This document shows, piece by piece, positions 9,322-17,314 of a DNA stretch of 64,000 nucleotides. Both the position numbers and the translations under genes were made by a program. Below the pieces are notes generated by a model. That model was not told the origin of the DNA and ran no database searches. It saw only the letters and a program-made list of their open reading frames with translations. How positions within the stretch are numbered: position 1 is the stretch's first letter; the number at the start of each line of letters is the position of its first letter. The stretch lies in NCBI RefSeq assembly GCF_013520985.1, contig NZ_JACDTY010000016.1:88225-152224 (forward strand). The letters are read 5' to 3'. This DNA is from Mesorhizobium neociceri. Lineage in GTDB: Bacteria > Pseudomonadota > Alphaproteobacteria > Rhizobiales > Rhizobiaceae.

Positions 9322-10041
9322 TTAGAATTCGACGTCCAGTTCGATGATATCCTCGGGTTCATTCAATGCGTCCTGCGTCCATTCCTGCATCAAGGACCAG
9401 GCAAAGACGGTTTCACAATAGGCGGCAAGTGGCGCTTCGAGCTCGACGGCATAGGTACGGAAACGGGTACAGACCGGCGCGTACATCGCATCGGCCACGG
9501 TTGGCGACGCACCGAACAGCCAGGGACCGCCATAGGTCTTCAGGCATTCAGACCAGATTGCCTTGATCCGCTCGACATCCGGCCGCGCGCCCGAAAAAAT
9601 CTTGAAGCTCTTGTGCCTGGCCTTCAGGCTCATTGGCAGCGCCGAGCGCAAATTGTGAAATCCCGAATGCATCTCGCCAGACACCGCTCGGCAGTGTGCG
9701 CGCGCGACACGGTCTGCGGGTAACAGTCCCGCGCCTGGCATGGTCTCGGCCAGATATTCGGCGATCGCCAGCGTGTCCCACACCGTCACCTCGTCATGGG
9801 TTAGCCGAGGCACCAACACAGATGGCGACAAAAGGAGCAACTCCTGCCTTTGCTCCGGGTCATCGATATCTATGCGCTTTTCCTCGAACTCCAGTCCGGC
9901 CATGCGGCAAAGCAACCAGCCACGCAGGGACCAAGAGGAATAGTTCTTCGACGAGATCGTCAACGTTGCCTTGTTGGTCGGGGCCTTGTTGGTCAGGGCC
10001 TTGTTGGTCAGGCCTGCCTTCGTCGCGGCGGCCTTACTCAT
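9322..10041 (-). CDS. Glutathione S-transferase family protein
   Basis: 239 residues: a thioredoxin-like N-terminal domain (LTISSKNYSSWSLRGWLLCRMAGL, with the catalytic Ser region SSWSLRG, then VPRLTHDEVTVWDTLAIAEYL for glutathione binding) and an all-helical C-terminal domain (FGASPTVADAMYAPV). Cytosolic conjugating or reducing enzyme; substrate unknown. The first 25 residues are an unusual Lys/Ala/Thr tail with three TNKA units encoded by a 15-bp tandem repeat. Homology only begins near LTISS, so the true start could be the TTG at about 9966. It diverges from phaZ. Confidence 0.85.
   Translation of the reverse strand: MSKAAATKAGLTNKALTNKAPTNKATLTISSKNYSSWSLRGWLLCRMAGLEFEEKRIDIDDPEQRQELLLLSPSVLVPRLTHDEVTVWDTLAIAEYLAETMPGAGLLPADRVARAHCRAVSGEMHSGFHNLRSALPMSLKARHKSFKIFSGARPDVERIKAIWSECLKTYGGPWLFGASPTVADAMYAPVCTRFRTYAVELEAPLAAYCETVFAWSLMQEWTQDALNEPEDIIELDVEF
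9968..10012. repeat. 15-bp tandem repeat, three units
   Basis: GCCTTGTTGGTC followed by GGG or AGG is repeated three times without gaps (9968-9982, 9983-9997, 9998-10012); units 2 and 3 are identical. It encodes three (L/P)TNKA units in the N-terminal tail of the GST on the minus strand. Copy number may vary between strains by slippage. Confidence 0.9.
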
Positions 10042-10098
10042 ACGTGCTCGTCATGCCGTCGACCCTCCTTGCCCTTTGCCGGCAACAATCCTCTCGCA

Positions 10099-10134
10099 AT
10101 GCACAAGAATTTGCACTAGTTATTTTGCACTGCC
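10099..10134 (+). promoter_or_regulatory. Repeated TTGCAC boxes upstream of phaZ
   Basis: In the 120-bp gap between the GST and phaZ genes, TGCAC-type boxes occur at about 10099, 10111 (TTGCACT) and 10125 (TTGCACT), ending about 30 bp before the phaZ start. PHB regulators of the PhaR family bind TGC-rich sites, so this is a candidate regulatory region; the assignment is inference. Confidence 0.35.
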
Positions 10135-10164
10135 ACATGGCCGCCTCGGAACGGGACGCATTCG

Positions 10165-11373
10165 ATGCTGTACCAGGCCTATCAGCTTCAGGACGACCTG
10201 ATCACGCCGACGCGCTTTTTCGCCGAGCTGATCCGTTCGACGATCGGTGGCATGCTTTCCGGTGACAGCGTGAAACAGCGCCTGGCCGCCGGCCTGGAAA
10301 TGATCGGTCGTTTCAAGCTCACCCATGCGCGGCCGGATTTCGATATCGGTACCATCAAAGTGGGCAATCGTGACGTTCCGGTCAGCGTCGAAACGGCGCT
10401 TGACCTGCCCTTCGGCAAGCTTCTGCGCTTCGCCAAGGACATGGATACGCGCCAACCACGGGTGATGGTGATTGCCCCGCTGTCGGGCCATTTCTCGACA
10501 CTGCTGCGCGGTACGGTGGAGACGCTCCTGGCAGACCACGAAGTTTACATCACGGATTGGGCCAATGCCCGCGACGTGCCGCTGGCCGCAGGCTGCTTCG
10601 GGGTCGACGACTACGTCGACTACATCATCCGCTTCCTGGAGGCGATCGGCCCGGGCGCACATATACTGGCGGTCTGCCAACCCTGCGTCCAGGCGCTCGC
10701 CGCGGTCGCCATCATGTCCGAGGACAGGCACCCAGCAACACCGCGCTCGATGACGCTGATGGCTGGGCCGATCGATCCTCGCGAGAGCCCGACCAAGGTC
10801 AACGAATTTGCCGTCAGCAAGTCGCTGTCCTGGTTTCAGAGTTCCGTTATTTCCCGCGTGCCGTGGCGCCACGCTGGCGGCGGGCGCCGTGTCTATCCGG
10901 GCTTTCTGCAGCTTGCCGCATTCATGGCTATGAACATGGACCGCCACACCAAGGCTCACCGCAAGCTCCATGACCATCTGGCGGCTGGAGAGATAGCCGA
11001 GGCCGAGAAAATAAAGACCTTCTACGACGAGTATCTGGCGGTGCTCGACCTCACCGAAGAATTCTATCTCGAAACCATCGACCGCGTGTTCCACAAAGCG
11101 GAAATGGCTACCGGTACTTTCACGTTCCGTGGCACCCGGGTCGATCCCGGCGAGATCCGCAACACGGCGCTGCTCACCGTGGAAGGAGGGCGTGACGATA
11201 TCTGCGCACTTGGCCAGACGTCTGCCGCTCATGAGTTATGCCGGTCGCTGCGTCCGCATCTCAAGCGCCATCACCTGCAGGCCAATGTAGGCCACTACGG
11301 CGTCTTCAACGGCAAGCGCTGGGAGCGCGAAATCTATCCCGTCGTGCGCAACCTCATCCTGTCGATGGAATAG
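10165..11373 (+). CDS. phaZ: Intracellular polyhydroxybutyrate depolymerase
   Basis: Mobilises stored poly-3-hydroxybutyrate to hydroxybutyrate for use as carbon and energy. The 402-residue cytosolic alpha/beta hydrolase has the conserved N-terminus MLYQAYQLQDDLITPTR, DVYITDW-like strand VYITDWANARDVPL, and VCQPCVQAL, where Cys replaces the usual Ser nucleophile of the lipase box, as in other intracellular PhaZ enzymes. The acid is in EGGRDDICALGQT and the His in VGHYGVFNGKRW. Length and all blocks match the family. It ends in a strong terminator shared with the convergent DUF1330 gene. Confidence 0.93.
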   Translation: MLYQAYQLQDDLITPTRFFAELIRSTIGGMLSGDSVKQRLAAGLEMIGRFKLTHARPDFDIGTIKVGNRDVPVSVETALDLPFGKLLRFAKDMDTRQPRVMVIAPLSGHFSTLLRGTVETLLADHEVYITDWANARDVPLAAGCFGVDDYVDYIIRFLEAIGPGAHILAVCQPCVQALAAVAIMSEDRHPATPRSMTLMAGPIDPRESPTKVNEFAVSKSLSWFQSSVISRVPWRHAGGGRRVYPGFLQLAAFMAMNMDRHTKAHRKLHDHLAAGEIAEAEKIKTFYDEYLAVLDLTEEFYLETIDRVFHKAEMATGTFTFRGTRVDPGEIRNTALLTVEGGRDDICALGQTSAAHELCRSLRPHLKRHHLQANVGHYGVFNGKRWEREIYPVVRNLILSME

Positions 11374-11407
11374 TCTTGCCGGCCGGGACAGGGTTTGCCC
11401 AAGGATA

Positions 11408-11436
11408 GCCGGAACCCGGGCATGCCGGGTTCCGGC
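11408..11436. terminator. Bidirectional terminator between phaZ and DUF1330 gene
   Basis: Perfect 12-bp stem GCCGGAACCCGG (11408-11419) / CCGGGTTCCGGC (11425-11436) with a 5-nt loop, between two convergent genes. The T tracts are short, so Rho-independent activity is probable rather than certain. Confidence 0.75.
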
Positions 11437-11442
11437 TGTTCC

Positions 11443-11769
11443 TCATGCCTTGGGCAAATAAGGAATCGTTCCGGCCAGATCGGTATCGTCGATCAGCTGG
11501 AAGCGGCTGTCGCTGCCCTTCTGGCGCTCCGCCACAAACGGGGCGTATTGCGGATCGTTGGTGAAGGCCTCGGCTGCCTTTGCCGACGGAAACGCCATGA
11601 TGGCGATCAGGCTGGTGTCGAGCGGCTTGCCCTCGAGGGTCTTCACGTTGCCGCTGCGTGCCAGGTACTTGCCACCGTGCTTGTGCACGAGGTCGTGCAC
11701 CGAAGCGGCGTAAGCCGGCACCCATTTGTCGTCCTTCACCTTGATGTCTGCGATCACGTAAGCGGTCAT
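11443..11769 (-). CDS. DUF1330 family protein
   Basis: 108-residue cytosolic protein of the dimeric alpha-beta barrel type. The start MTAYVIADIKVKD, the segment GGKYLARSGNVKTLEG and IAIMAFPSAKAAEAFTNDPQYAPF are the typical DUF1330 blocks. Biochemical role is not established for the family; a ligand-binding or small monooxygenase-like role is often assumed from the fold. It diverges from the hxlR-type gene, and a perfect palindrome in the shared promoter suggests HxlR control. Confidence 0.85.
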   Translation of the reverse strand: MTAYVIADIKVKDDKWVPAYAASVHDLVHKHGGKYLARSGNVKTLEGKPLDTSLIAIMAFPSAKAAEAFTNDPQYAPFVAERQKGSDSRFQLIDDTDLAGTIPYLPKA

Positions 11770-11857
11770 TGTCTAACTCCTCATGGATCCGCGCCGGACT
11801 GCCCGGCGACGTGACCGCTGCCTCGCATGACGGCGCCGCACCGCTCCAGTCACCAAA

Positions 11858-11892
11858 CTGTACCGGGCGGCCCAGTACAGCTTCTGTACTGG
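11858..11892. promoter_or_regulatory. HxlR-type operator in the DUF1330/hxlR divergent promoter
   Basis: Perfect inverted repeat CCAGTACAG (11872-11880) / CTGTACTGG (11884-11892) with a 3-nt centre. An additional CTGTAC at 11858-11863 pairs with GTACAG of the left arm. It lies between the divergent starts at 11769 and 11946, the expected position for HxlR autoregulation and control of the neighbour. Confidence 0.75.
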
Positions 11893-11945
11893 CTGATCTC
11901 AGGTTTTCTGAATAAGGTCCGGCAACATCTTTTGGAGATCACCAC

Positions 11946-12641
11946 ATGACACAAGCCGGATACAAGCAGTTCTGCCCGCTCTCCATGGCGGCGGAGCTGT
12001 TGTGCACACGCTGGACCATGGTGCTGCTGCGCGAACTGGTGGCGGGCTCGACCCGCTTCAACGACCTGCGCCGCGGCGTACCGAAAATGTCGCCAACCCT
12101 TCTGTCGCAACGACTGAAGGACCTCGAAGCCGGCGGTATCGTCGAGCGCACCGAGATCGAATCCGAAAGGGGCGTGTTCGAATACCGGCTGACCGAGGCT
12201 GGCCGGGATTTGCGCCCGGTGGTCGAGGCGATGGGCTTCTGGGGTCAGAAATGGGTCGAGGCCAGGCTGTCGCTCAAGAACCTCGATCCGTCCCTGCTGA
12301 TGTGGGATATGCGGCGCAATCTGAACCCCAGTCCACTGCCCGACGGACGCACCGTGATACAGTTTCTGTATCACGACCTGCCGGCGTCGAAACGCTCGTG
12401 GTGGCTGATCGTCGAGAAGCACGGCGATGTCGATCTGTGCTGGTACGATCCGGGCTTTGACGTCGATCTCTATGTCTCGACGGACCTCTGCACCATGACC
12501 TCGATCTGGATGGGGCTGACGACGGTTCACAAGGAACGCGACAAGATCAGCCTGACCGGAGATCTTGACGTCGCCGGCAAGATGCAGACCTGGCTTGGCC
12601 TCAGCCCGTTTGCGGTGATGCCGAAGCGCGCCGCGGCTTGA
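11946..12641 (+). CDS. HxlR-family winged-helix regulator with C-terminal extension
   Basis: 231 residues. The first 100 residues are a HxlR domain: CPLSMAAELLCTRWTMVLLREL, RFNDLRRGVPKMSPTLLSQRLKDLEAGGIVER and the wing FEYRLTEAGRDL. A Cys at residue 10 sits where redox- or aldehyde-sensing HxlR proteins carry their sensing cysteine. The C-terminal 120 residues are an extra alpha/beta domain, possibly SCP2-like, that may bind a ligand. It probably represses itself and the divergent DUF1330 gene through the palindrome at 11872-11892. Confidence 0.87.
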   Translation: MTQAGYKQFCPLSMAAELLCTRWTMVLLRELVAGSTRFNDLRRGVPKMSPTLLSQRLKDLEAGGIVERTEIESERGVFEYRLTEAGRDLRPVVEAMGFWGQKWVEARLSLKNLDPSLLMWDMRRNLNPSPLPDGRTVIQFLYHDLPASKRSWWLIVEKHGDVDLCWYDPGFDVDLYVSTDLCTMTSIWMGLTTVHKERDKISLTGDLDVAGKMQTWLGLSPFAVMPKRAAA

Positions 12642-12679
12642 GGCTAGTTTCCCGTCATAGGCGCCGCAAATTTGCTGAT

Positions 12680-12898
12680 CTATCGCCCCAGCGCTCGATA
12701 CTCGTAGATGCTGGGGCGACGCCGCGTGGGGACCTTGTCTGTCAGGTCAACCACGCGAATCCATTTGCAGGCGTCGCCTCGCAAGGTGACCTTCCGGCCG
12801 ATCACCTTTTCGGCTGCCCCAAACGGTGTACTGGCGTGGGTCTCCTCGCTCTCCTGAACGACCTCCCCGTCCATCCTCTCGACGCGATATGCCTTCAT
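12680..12898 (-). CDS. Small hypothetical protein (72 aa)
   Basis: Soluble, charged 72-residue product beginning MKAYRVERMDGEVVQESEE. The ATG is preceded by GGGAG at eight bases, a sound ribosome site. No domain is recognised; two beta-rich halves can be imagined (KAYRVERMDGEVV and KVTLRGDACKWIRVVDL). It is convergent with hxlR, and its stop lies about 40 bp from that gene's stop. Probably real because of the ribosome site and rhizobial-type composition, but unproven. Confidence 0.5.
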   Translation of the reverse strand: MKAYRVERMDGEVVQESEETHASTPFGAAEKVIGRKVTLRGDACKWIRVVDLTDKVPTRRRPSIYEYRALGR

Positions 12899-12954
12899 CT
12901 CGTGCGCTCCCGACTCAGGGCCTCCCGAAAGGTACCGCGGCGGCTTTTTCCGTC

Positions 12955-12978
12955 AAGGATTAGAATATTCTAATCCTT
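12955..12978. promoter_or_regulatory. 24-bp perfect palindrome
   Basis: Arms AAGGATTAGAAT and ATTCTAATCCTT meet without a spacer to give a perfect 24-bp palindrome, 57 bp upstream of the 12680-12898 gene and about 90 bp ahead of the RibD-C type gene. It is AT-rich and lacks a T tract, so an operator is likelier than a terminator. Confidence 0.65.
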
Positions 12979-12994
12979 CTTGATTTTAAAAACC

Positions 12995-13051
12995 ACTTGC
13001 AATCCGCAATCGGTTTGCTACAAAACAACTACTTGCAAATCACAACCGGTT
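12995..13051 (+). repeat. Imperfect 21-bp direct repeat, probable tandem operator
   Basis: Units at 12995-13015 and 13031-13051 share ACTTGCAA at the left and CGGTT at the right (17 of 21 matches), with a 36-bp start-to-start distance. They lie just upstream of the ribosome site of the RibD-C type gene at 13067. No regulator gene is adjacent on that side. Confidence 0.6.
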
Positions 13052-13066
13052 ATCTCGGAGGCTTTC

Positions 13067-13714
13067 ATGTCCAAGCTGCGTGTCAATGCATTCACCCTGT
13101 CGCTCGACGGCTTCGGCGCCGGTCCCGGCCAGACCCTGCAAAATCCGCTCGGGGTCGGTGGCGAAGATTTGCACAAATGGATGATCGGCACCCGAACCTT
13201 CCGCAAGATGGTGCTCGGCGCCGATGGCGGGACGACCGATGTGGACGACCGGTTCACCGTCAGCAGCTTCGACAATGTCGGCGCCTGGATCCTCGGCCGA
13301 AACATGTTCGGACCGGTCCGCGGCGAGTGGCCGGACGAGAACTGGAAAGGCTGGTGGGGCGACAACCCGCCCTACCACGTGCCGGTCTTCGTGCTGACGC
13401 ACTACAAGCGCGACCCGATCGAAATGGAGGGCGGCACCACTTTCCACTTCGTCACCGGCGGCATCCATGATGCGCTCGACCAGGCGAAAGCCGCGGCCGG
13501 CGGCAAGGACGTCCGCGTCGGCGGCGGCGTCTCCACCATCCGGCAATATCTCCAGGAGAAGCTTATCGACGAGCTGCATCTGGCGGTGTCGCCGGTGCTG
13601 CTCGGGAGGGGTGAGAACCTGTTTGCCGGGTTGGATATGCTGAAGCTTGGCTATCAGTGCACCGAACAGGTCGCGACGGCGCTTGCCACGCATGTGACGA
13701 TCAAGCGGGGGTAG
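13067..13714 (+). CDS. Dihydrofolate reductase family protein (RibD C-terminal domain)
   Basis: 215 residues of the RibD-C/DHFR fold. SKLRVNAFTLSLDGFGAGPGQ is the first strand and loop, GAWILGRNMFGPVRGEWP the NADPH-side helix, PVFVLTHYKR the central strand, and KDVRVGGGVSTIRQYLQEKLIDELHLAVSPVLLGRGENLF the conserved C-terminal block. Probably a cytosolic NADPH-dependent reductase of unknown substrate, rather than true DHFR or RibD since it stands alone. The ATG at 13067 has GGAGG five bases upstream. The palindrome and tandem repeat upstream suggest tight regulation. Confidence 0.88.
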   Translation: MSKLRVNAFTLSLDGFGAGPGQTLQNPLGVGGEDLHKWMIGTRTFRKMVLGADGGTTDVDDRFTVSSFDNVGAWILGRNMFGPVRGEWPDENWKGWWGDNPPYHVPVFVLTHYKRDPIEMEGGTTFHFVTGGIHDALDQAKAAAGGKDVRVGGGVSTIRQYLQEKLIDELHLAVSPVLLGRGENLFAGLDMLKLGYQCTEQVATALATHVTIKRG

Positions 13715-13751
13715 TTCTCACTAGGGGGCAGCCTTCTGCGCCGTGATCCTT

Positions 13752-13912
13752 CGCGCCCCCCTCTGTCCTGCCGGACATCTCCCCCACAAGGGGGAGATTA
13801 GCAGCTTCGTCGATGGCGCCATTCCTGCAACGATGATGATTGGCGAAAGCCAGCGTGACATCCGATCTCCCCCCGTGTGCGGGAGATGTCCGGCAGGACA
13901 AAGGGGGGCGCG
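13752..13912. repeat. Palindromic intergenic repeat doublet
   Basis: A 32-bp arm at 13752-13783 (CGCGCCCCCC...GACATCTCCC) recurs inverted at 13881-13912 with few differences. Each arm leads into its own hairpin, the first being ATCTCCCCC / GGGGGAGAT at 13777-13798. The middle 80 bp is not repeated. It fills the gap between convergent genes and has the form of a REP doublet or miniature mobile element; similar sequences are widespread in Mesorhizobium genomes as far as I recall. Confidence 0.8.
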
Positions 13913-13949
13913 AAAGAGCGCCGCCCGTCCGGTCCTTAGCACTCCCGTG

Positions 13950-14870
13950 TCAATACTTCTCCGGCACATAAAGTTCGCGCGGCAGCACCTGCCGTTCATA
14001 CTCCGGGTTGAACACCCGCTCGGGCAGCGTGATTTCTTCGTGCGGGACCTCCTCATAGGGCAACTGCTTGAGGAGGTGATCCATGCAGTTCAGCCGCGCC
14101 CGCTTCTTGTCGTTGCCCTCGACGATGTACCACGGCGCCTCAGGAATGTTGGTGCGGGCGAACGTTTCTTCCTTGGCCTTGGTGTACTGCTCCCAGCGCA
14201 CGCGCGACTGCAGATCCATCGGCGACAGTTTCCACTGTTTCATCGGATCGTGGATACGCATCATGAAGCGCATTTGCTGCTCCTCGTCGGTGATCGAGAA
14301 CCAGTATTTGACCAAAGTGACGCCGGAGCGCACCAGCATGCGCTCGAACTCCGGCACGTCGTGGAAGAATTCCTCGACCTGATCGGGCCCGGCGAAGCCC
14401 ATCACCCGCTCGACACCGGAGCGATTGTACCAGGAGCGGTCGAACAGCACGATCTCGCCGCCGGCCGGCAGATGCGGCACGTAGCGCTGGAAATACCATT
14501 GCGATTTCTCGCGCTCGGTCGGCGCCGGCAGCGCGACGACGCGGCAGATACGCGGGTTGAGGCGCTGGGTGATGCGCTTGATGACGCCGCCCTTGCCGGC
14601 GGAATCGCGGCCCTCGAAAATCACCACCAGCTTCTTCTTGCGATAGGCGACCCAGGACTGCAGCTTGATCAGTTCCGACTGTAGGCCGATCAGGTCGCGA
14701 AAATACTGCATGCGATCGATCGATGGCGGATGCGCGTTCTTGTAGATCTTGGCGATCTCCAGCGATAGCGCCGGCTCCGACATTTCCAGCTCATAGTCTT
14801 CGTCGAGCGTGTCGGCGAGTTCGGCTTCAAGCCAATCCCTGGCTGGAGAATTCTGCTTTAACTCGGTCAT
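13950..14870 (-). CDS. ppk2: Polyphosphate kinase 2
   Basis: Transfers phosphate between polyphosphate and nucleoside diphosphates, usually favouring nucleotide formation. The 306-residue product is a single-domain PPK2. It has a P-loop in FEGRDSAGKGGVIKR (Walker A), the lid region PAPTEREKSQWYFQRYVPHLP, Walker B FDRSWYNRSGVERVMGF and the C-terminal block WYIVEGNDKKRARLNCM. It is a cytosolic enzyme. With the Ppx/GppA-type enzyme at 50 kb and the Pit transporter at 24 kb, the window holds several phosphate-storage functions, though they are not in one operon. Class (ADP or AMP as acceptor) cannot be fixed by eye. Confidence 0.94.
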   Translation of the reverse strand: MTELKQNSPARDWLEAELADTLDEDYELEMSEPALSLEIAKIYKNAHPPSIDRMQYFRDLIGLQSELIKLQSWVAYRKKKLVVIFEGRDSAGKGGVIKRITQRLNPRICRVVALPAPTEREKSQWYFQRYVPHLPAGGEIVLFDRSWYNRSGVERVMGFAGPDQVEEFFHDVPEFERMLVRSGVTLVKYWFSITDEEQQMRFMMRIHDPMKQWKLSPMDLQSRVRWEQYTKAKEETFARTNIPEAPWYIVEGNDKKRARLNCMDHLLKQLPYEEVPHEEITLPERVFNPEYERQVLPRELYVPEKY

Positions 14871-15111
14871 TTCTGCTGCTCCGCTTGCCGGCTGACATGA
14901 AACCCTGAGCCGACTTGATATAGGCCGGCAATGACGGTTTTATTGCAAGCCGCCGGCCACTCGATCACAGCCCAAATCGGCGAGGCATGGCCGATCCATC
15001 GCTGTGGCATGGCGACAAGCCGTTCAAATTGTCCTACAAATGGCTGACCCCGTTCGGGCTGCCCGCCCTTCTCCCGTGAATCCCCCACCCACCAAAATTG
15101 CGAGGACCGAC

Positions 15112-16155
15112 ATGGAATACCGCACGCTTGGCCGTTCCGGCTTGAAAGTTTCGACGCTGACGCTGGGCACCATGACCTTCGGCGGCAGCGGACCGTTCGC
15201 CGCCGTCGGCAATTCCGACGTCGCGGAGGCCTCGCGCATCATCGACACCTGCATCGATGCCGGCATCAACCTCATCGACACCGCCAATGTCTATTCGAAC
15301 GGCCTGTCGGAAGAGATCATCGGCGAGGCGCTCGGCGGCAAGCGCAAAAACGACGTGCTGATCGCCTCCAAAGCGCGCATGCGGATCGGCAAAGGGCCGA
15401 ACGACGAAGGCCTGTCGCGCCATCATCTGATCCGCGAATGCGAGAAGAGCCTGAAGCGGCTCAGGACCGATGTCATCGACATCTATTTCCTGCACGAATG
15501 GGATGGTGTGACGCCGCTCGAGGAGACAATGGCGGCACTCGACACGCTGGTCGCCCAGGGCAAGATCCGCTATGTTGGCTGCTCCAATTATTCCGGCTGG
15601 CAGGTGATGAAGGCGCTGGGGATCAGCGACAGCCAGCACCAGCCGCGCTTCATCACCCAGCAGATCCACTACACGCTGGAAGCGCGCGAGGCTGAATATG
15701 AACTCTTGCCGATCTCGGTCGACCAGGGCCTTGGCGTGCTGGTGTGGAGCCCGCTTGCCGGCGGCCTGCTGTCGGGCAAATACCGTCGCGACAGTCCGAC
15801 TGCGCGCCAGCTTGCCGGCTGGTCGGAACCGCCGATCCGCGACGAAGACCGGCTGTGGCGGATCGTCGATGTTCTCGTCGACATCGGTGCGGCGCGCGGC
15901 GTCTCGGCAGCGCAGGTGGCGCTAGCCTGGCTGCTTGGCCGGCCTGCCGTCAGCTCGCTGGTGATCGGCGCGCGCAACGAGACGCAGCTTACGGATAACC
16001 TCGCCGCCGCGGCACTCGCCCTCACCGCCGAGGAACGCGATCGTCTCGATGCCGTCAGCCGGCCGCCGGTGCTTTACCCCTACTGGCACCAGCAGTTCAC
16101 GGCGAAGGACCGGTTCGGTCCGGCCGATCTGGTTCTCGACCGAAGCGTCATCTGA
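15112..16155 (+). CDS. Aldo/keto reductase
   Basis: 347-residue NADPH-dependent oxidoreductase with the (beta/alpha)8 AKR fold. The start MEYRTLGRSGLKVSTLTLGTMTFGG is characteristic. The catalytic tetrad is visible as Asp in LIDTANVYSNG, Tyr in the same motif, Lys in IASKARM and His in YFLHEWDG. The NADP-binding end is in SSLVIGARNETQLTDNL. It resembles the broad YajO/IolS-like group; substrate unknown. The ATG at 15112 has GAGGA five bases upstream. It is monocistronic and convergent with the GT90 gene. Confidence 0.92.
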   Translation: MEYRTLGRSGLKVSTLTLGTMTFGGSGPFAAVGNSDVAEASRIIDTCIDAGINLIDTANVYSNGLSEEIIGEALGGKRKNDVLIASKARMRIGKGPNDEGLSRHHLIRECEKSLKRLRTDVIDIYFLHEWDGVTPLEETMAALDTLVAQGKIRYVGCSNYSGWQVMKALGISDSQHQPRFITQQIHYTLEAREAEYELLPISVDQGLGVLVWSPLAGGLLSGKYRRDSPTARQLAGWSEPPIRDEDRLWRIVDVLVDIGAARGVSAAQVALAWLLGRPAVSSLVIGARNETQLTDNLAAAALALTAEERDRLDAVSRPPVLYPYWHQQFTAKDRFGPADLVLDRSVI

Positions 16156-16164
16156 GGCCGACAG

Positions 16165-17136
16165 TTAGCCCGCGATAAACCGCCAGACCTCCGGATCGGG
16201 CTCGATCTGGCCGCTGAGCACGAAATATTTGTAGAGGACGAGCAGGCAGATCGCCTGCTCGGCCCGCTCGTCGGCGAACTTGCGGCAATAGGCGTTGGCC
16301 GCCGCGACGATGCGCTGGGCTTCGGCCGGGTGCTTCTCGAGATGATGCACGCGTTCGGCAAGATCGCTGAAGTCCGGCGCCAGCGGCACATAATGGACAT
16401 CGGGCTCGAGTTGACCCTCGGCGAACCAGGTCTCATAGGTCGGCGGCGGCATCAGGCAGAGCGAATTCGAGCTCATGATCCATTTCAGGTTGGTCGCGAC
16501 ATCGTTGCCTTCGAGGGAAATGATGTAGCGGTAGCGCCGCTGCTGATCGATGGTGAGATAGGGTTTTCGATATTCCGCCGGTGCCGTTGCCCTTGGCGTG
16601 CCGACATCGCAGAAAGGCAGGTCGCGGACGGCCTCCAGCAGCAAGGTGCGAATCGGATTGTTGAGCTCGCCGCGCCAGACGACGAGCGGATGCTTGTCGG
16701 CGAAGGCGACATCGTCGGCCGGCATGTGGAAATGGCGGAACTTGTTCAGCTTGAACAGGACGCCGTTGCCGTTGTCGCCGATGATCGGCCGGTCCTTGAC
16801 GATCGACGGCATCTTCGGCACTTCGATGACGTCACCGAATTCCAGGTCGACCCTCAGACCCGGATCGAAATAACGGGTGAATTCCTTCAGATCGTAATAG
16901 TACATGCTGCGGTCCGACGGCAGCCGATTGACCGGCACAGCCTCGGGGCTGGGTGTAAAAGGCTCCCGCAGCGTGTTGTAGTAGTTGAGCCGCTGGCGGA
17001 CCGATGCATCGGAAAGCCTTGCCTGATCGAGCAGACGGCCGAGCCGGCGCCGGAAAAGGACCGGCGGCGCGATGTCGCGCATGGCGTTGCGCGCATAATA
17101 GATCAGCTTCTGTGCGTTTCTTTGAAGCGTGGCCAT
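16165..17136 (-). CDS. Glycosyltransferase family 90 (CAP10-like) protein
   Basis: 323-residue protein without signal peptide. The C-terminal half carries the CAP10/GT90 blocks: HPLVVWRGELNNPIRTLLLE, RYRYIISLEGNDVATNLKWIMSSNSLCLMPPPTYETWF and HYVPLAPDFSDL. Bacterial members are linked to lipopolysaccharide or capsule modification, often as xylosyl- or glucosyltransferases. No other polysaccharide gene flanks it, so the acceptor cannot be inferred. Confidence 0.87.
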   Translation of the reverse strand: MATLQRNAQKLIYYARNAMRDIAPPVLFRRRLGRLLDQARLSDASVRQRLNYYNTLREPFTPSPEAVPVNRLPSDRSMYYYDLKEFTRYFDPGLRVDLEFGDVIEVPKMPSIVKDRPIIGDNGNGVLFKLNKFRHFHMPADDVAFADKHPLVVWRGELNNPIRTLLLEAVRDLPFCDVGTPRATAPAEYRKPYLTIDQQRRYRYIISLEGNDVATNLKWIMSSNSLCLMPPPTYETWFAEGQLEPDVHYVPLAPDFSDLAERVHHLEKHPAEAQRIVAAANAYCRKFADERAEQAICLLVLYKYFVLSGQIEPDPEVWRFIAG

Positions 17137-17314
17137 CGGTCGTTTTGATTCGAAATCGGTCGGCGGCGGCTCCAGTGACTGTCCCGCAGCCTTTTCTAAA
17201 CCATTGTGTTAGCCATCACGCAAGTCCCGAACCGCTGGCATCTGCCCTCCCGGCGCTGTTGTGTTTGCCGGCCAATGCTTCTAGGCAGGGTCAGGCACAG
17301 CGAAAGGAAACGAT

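Noticed and set aside
9968..10012. CRISPR-like repeat
   Set aside because: Units are 15 bp without spacers and lie in a coding sequence; this is a microsatellite-like tandem repeat.
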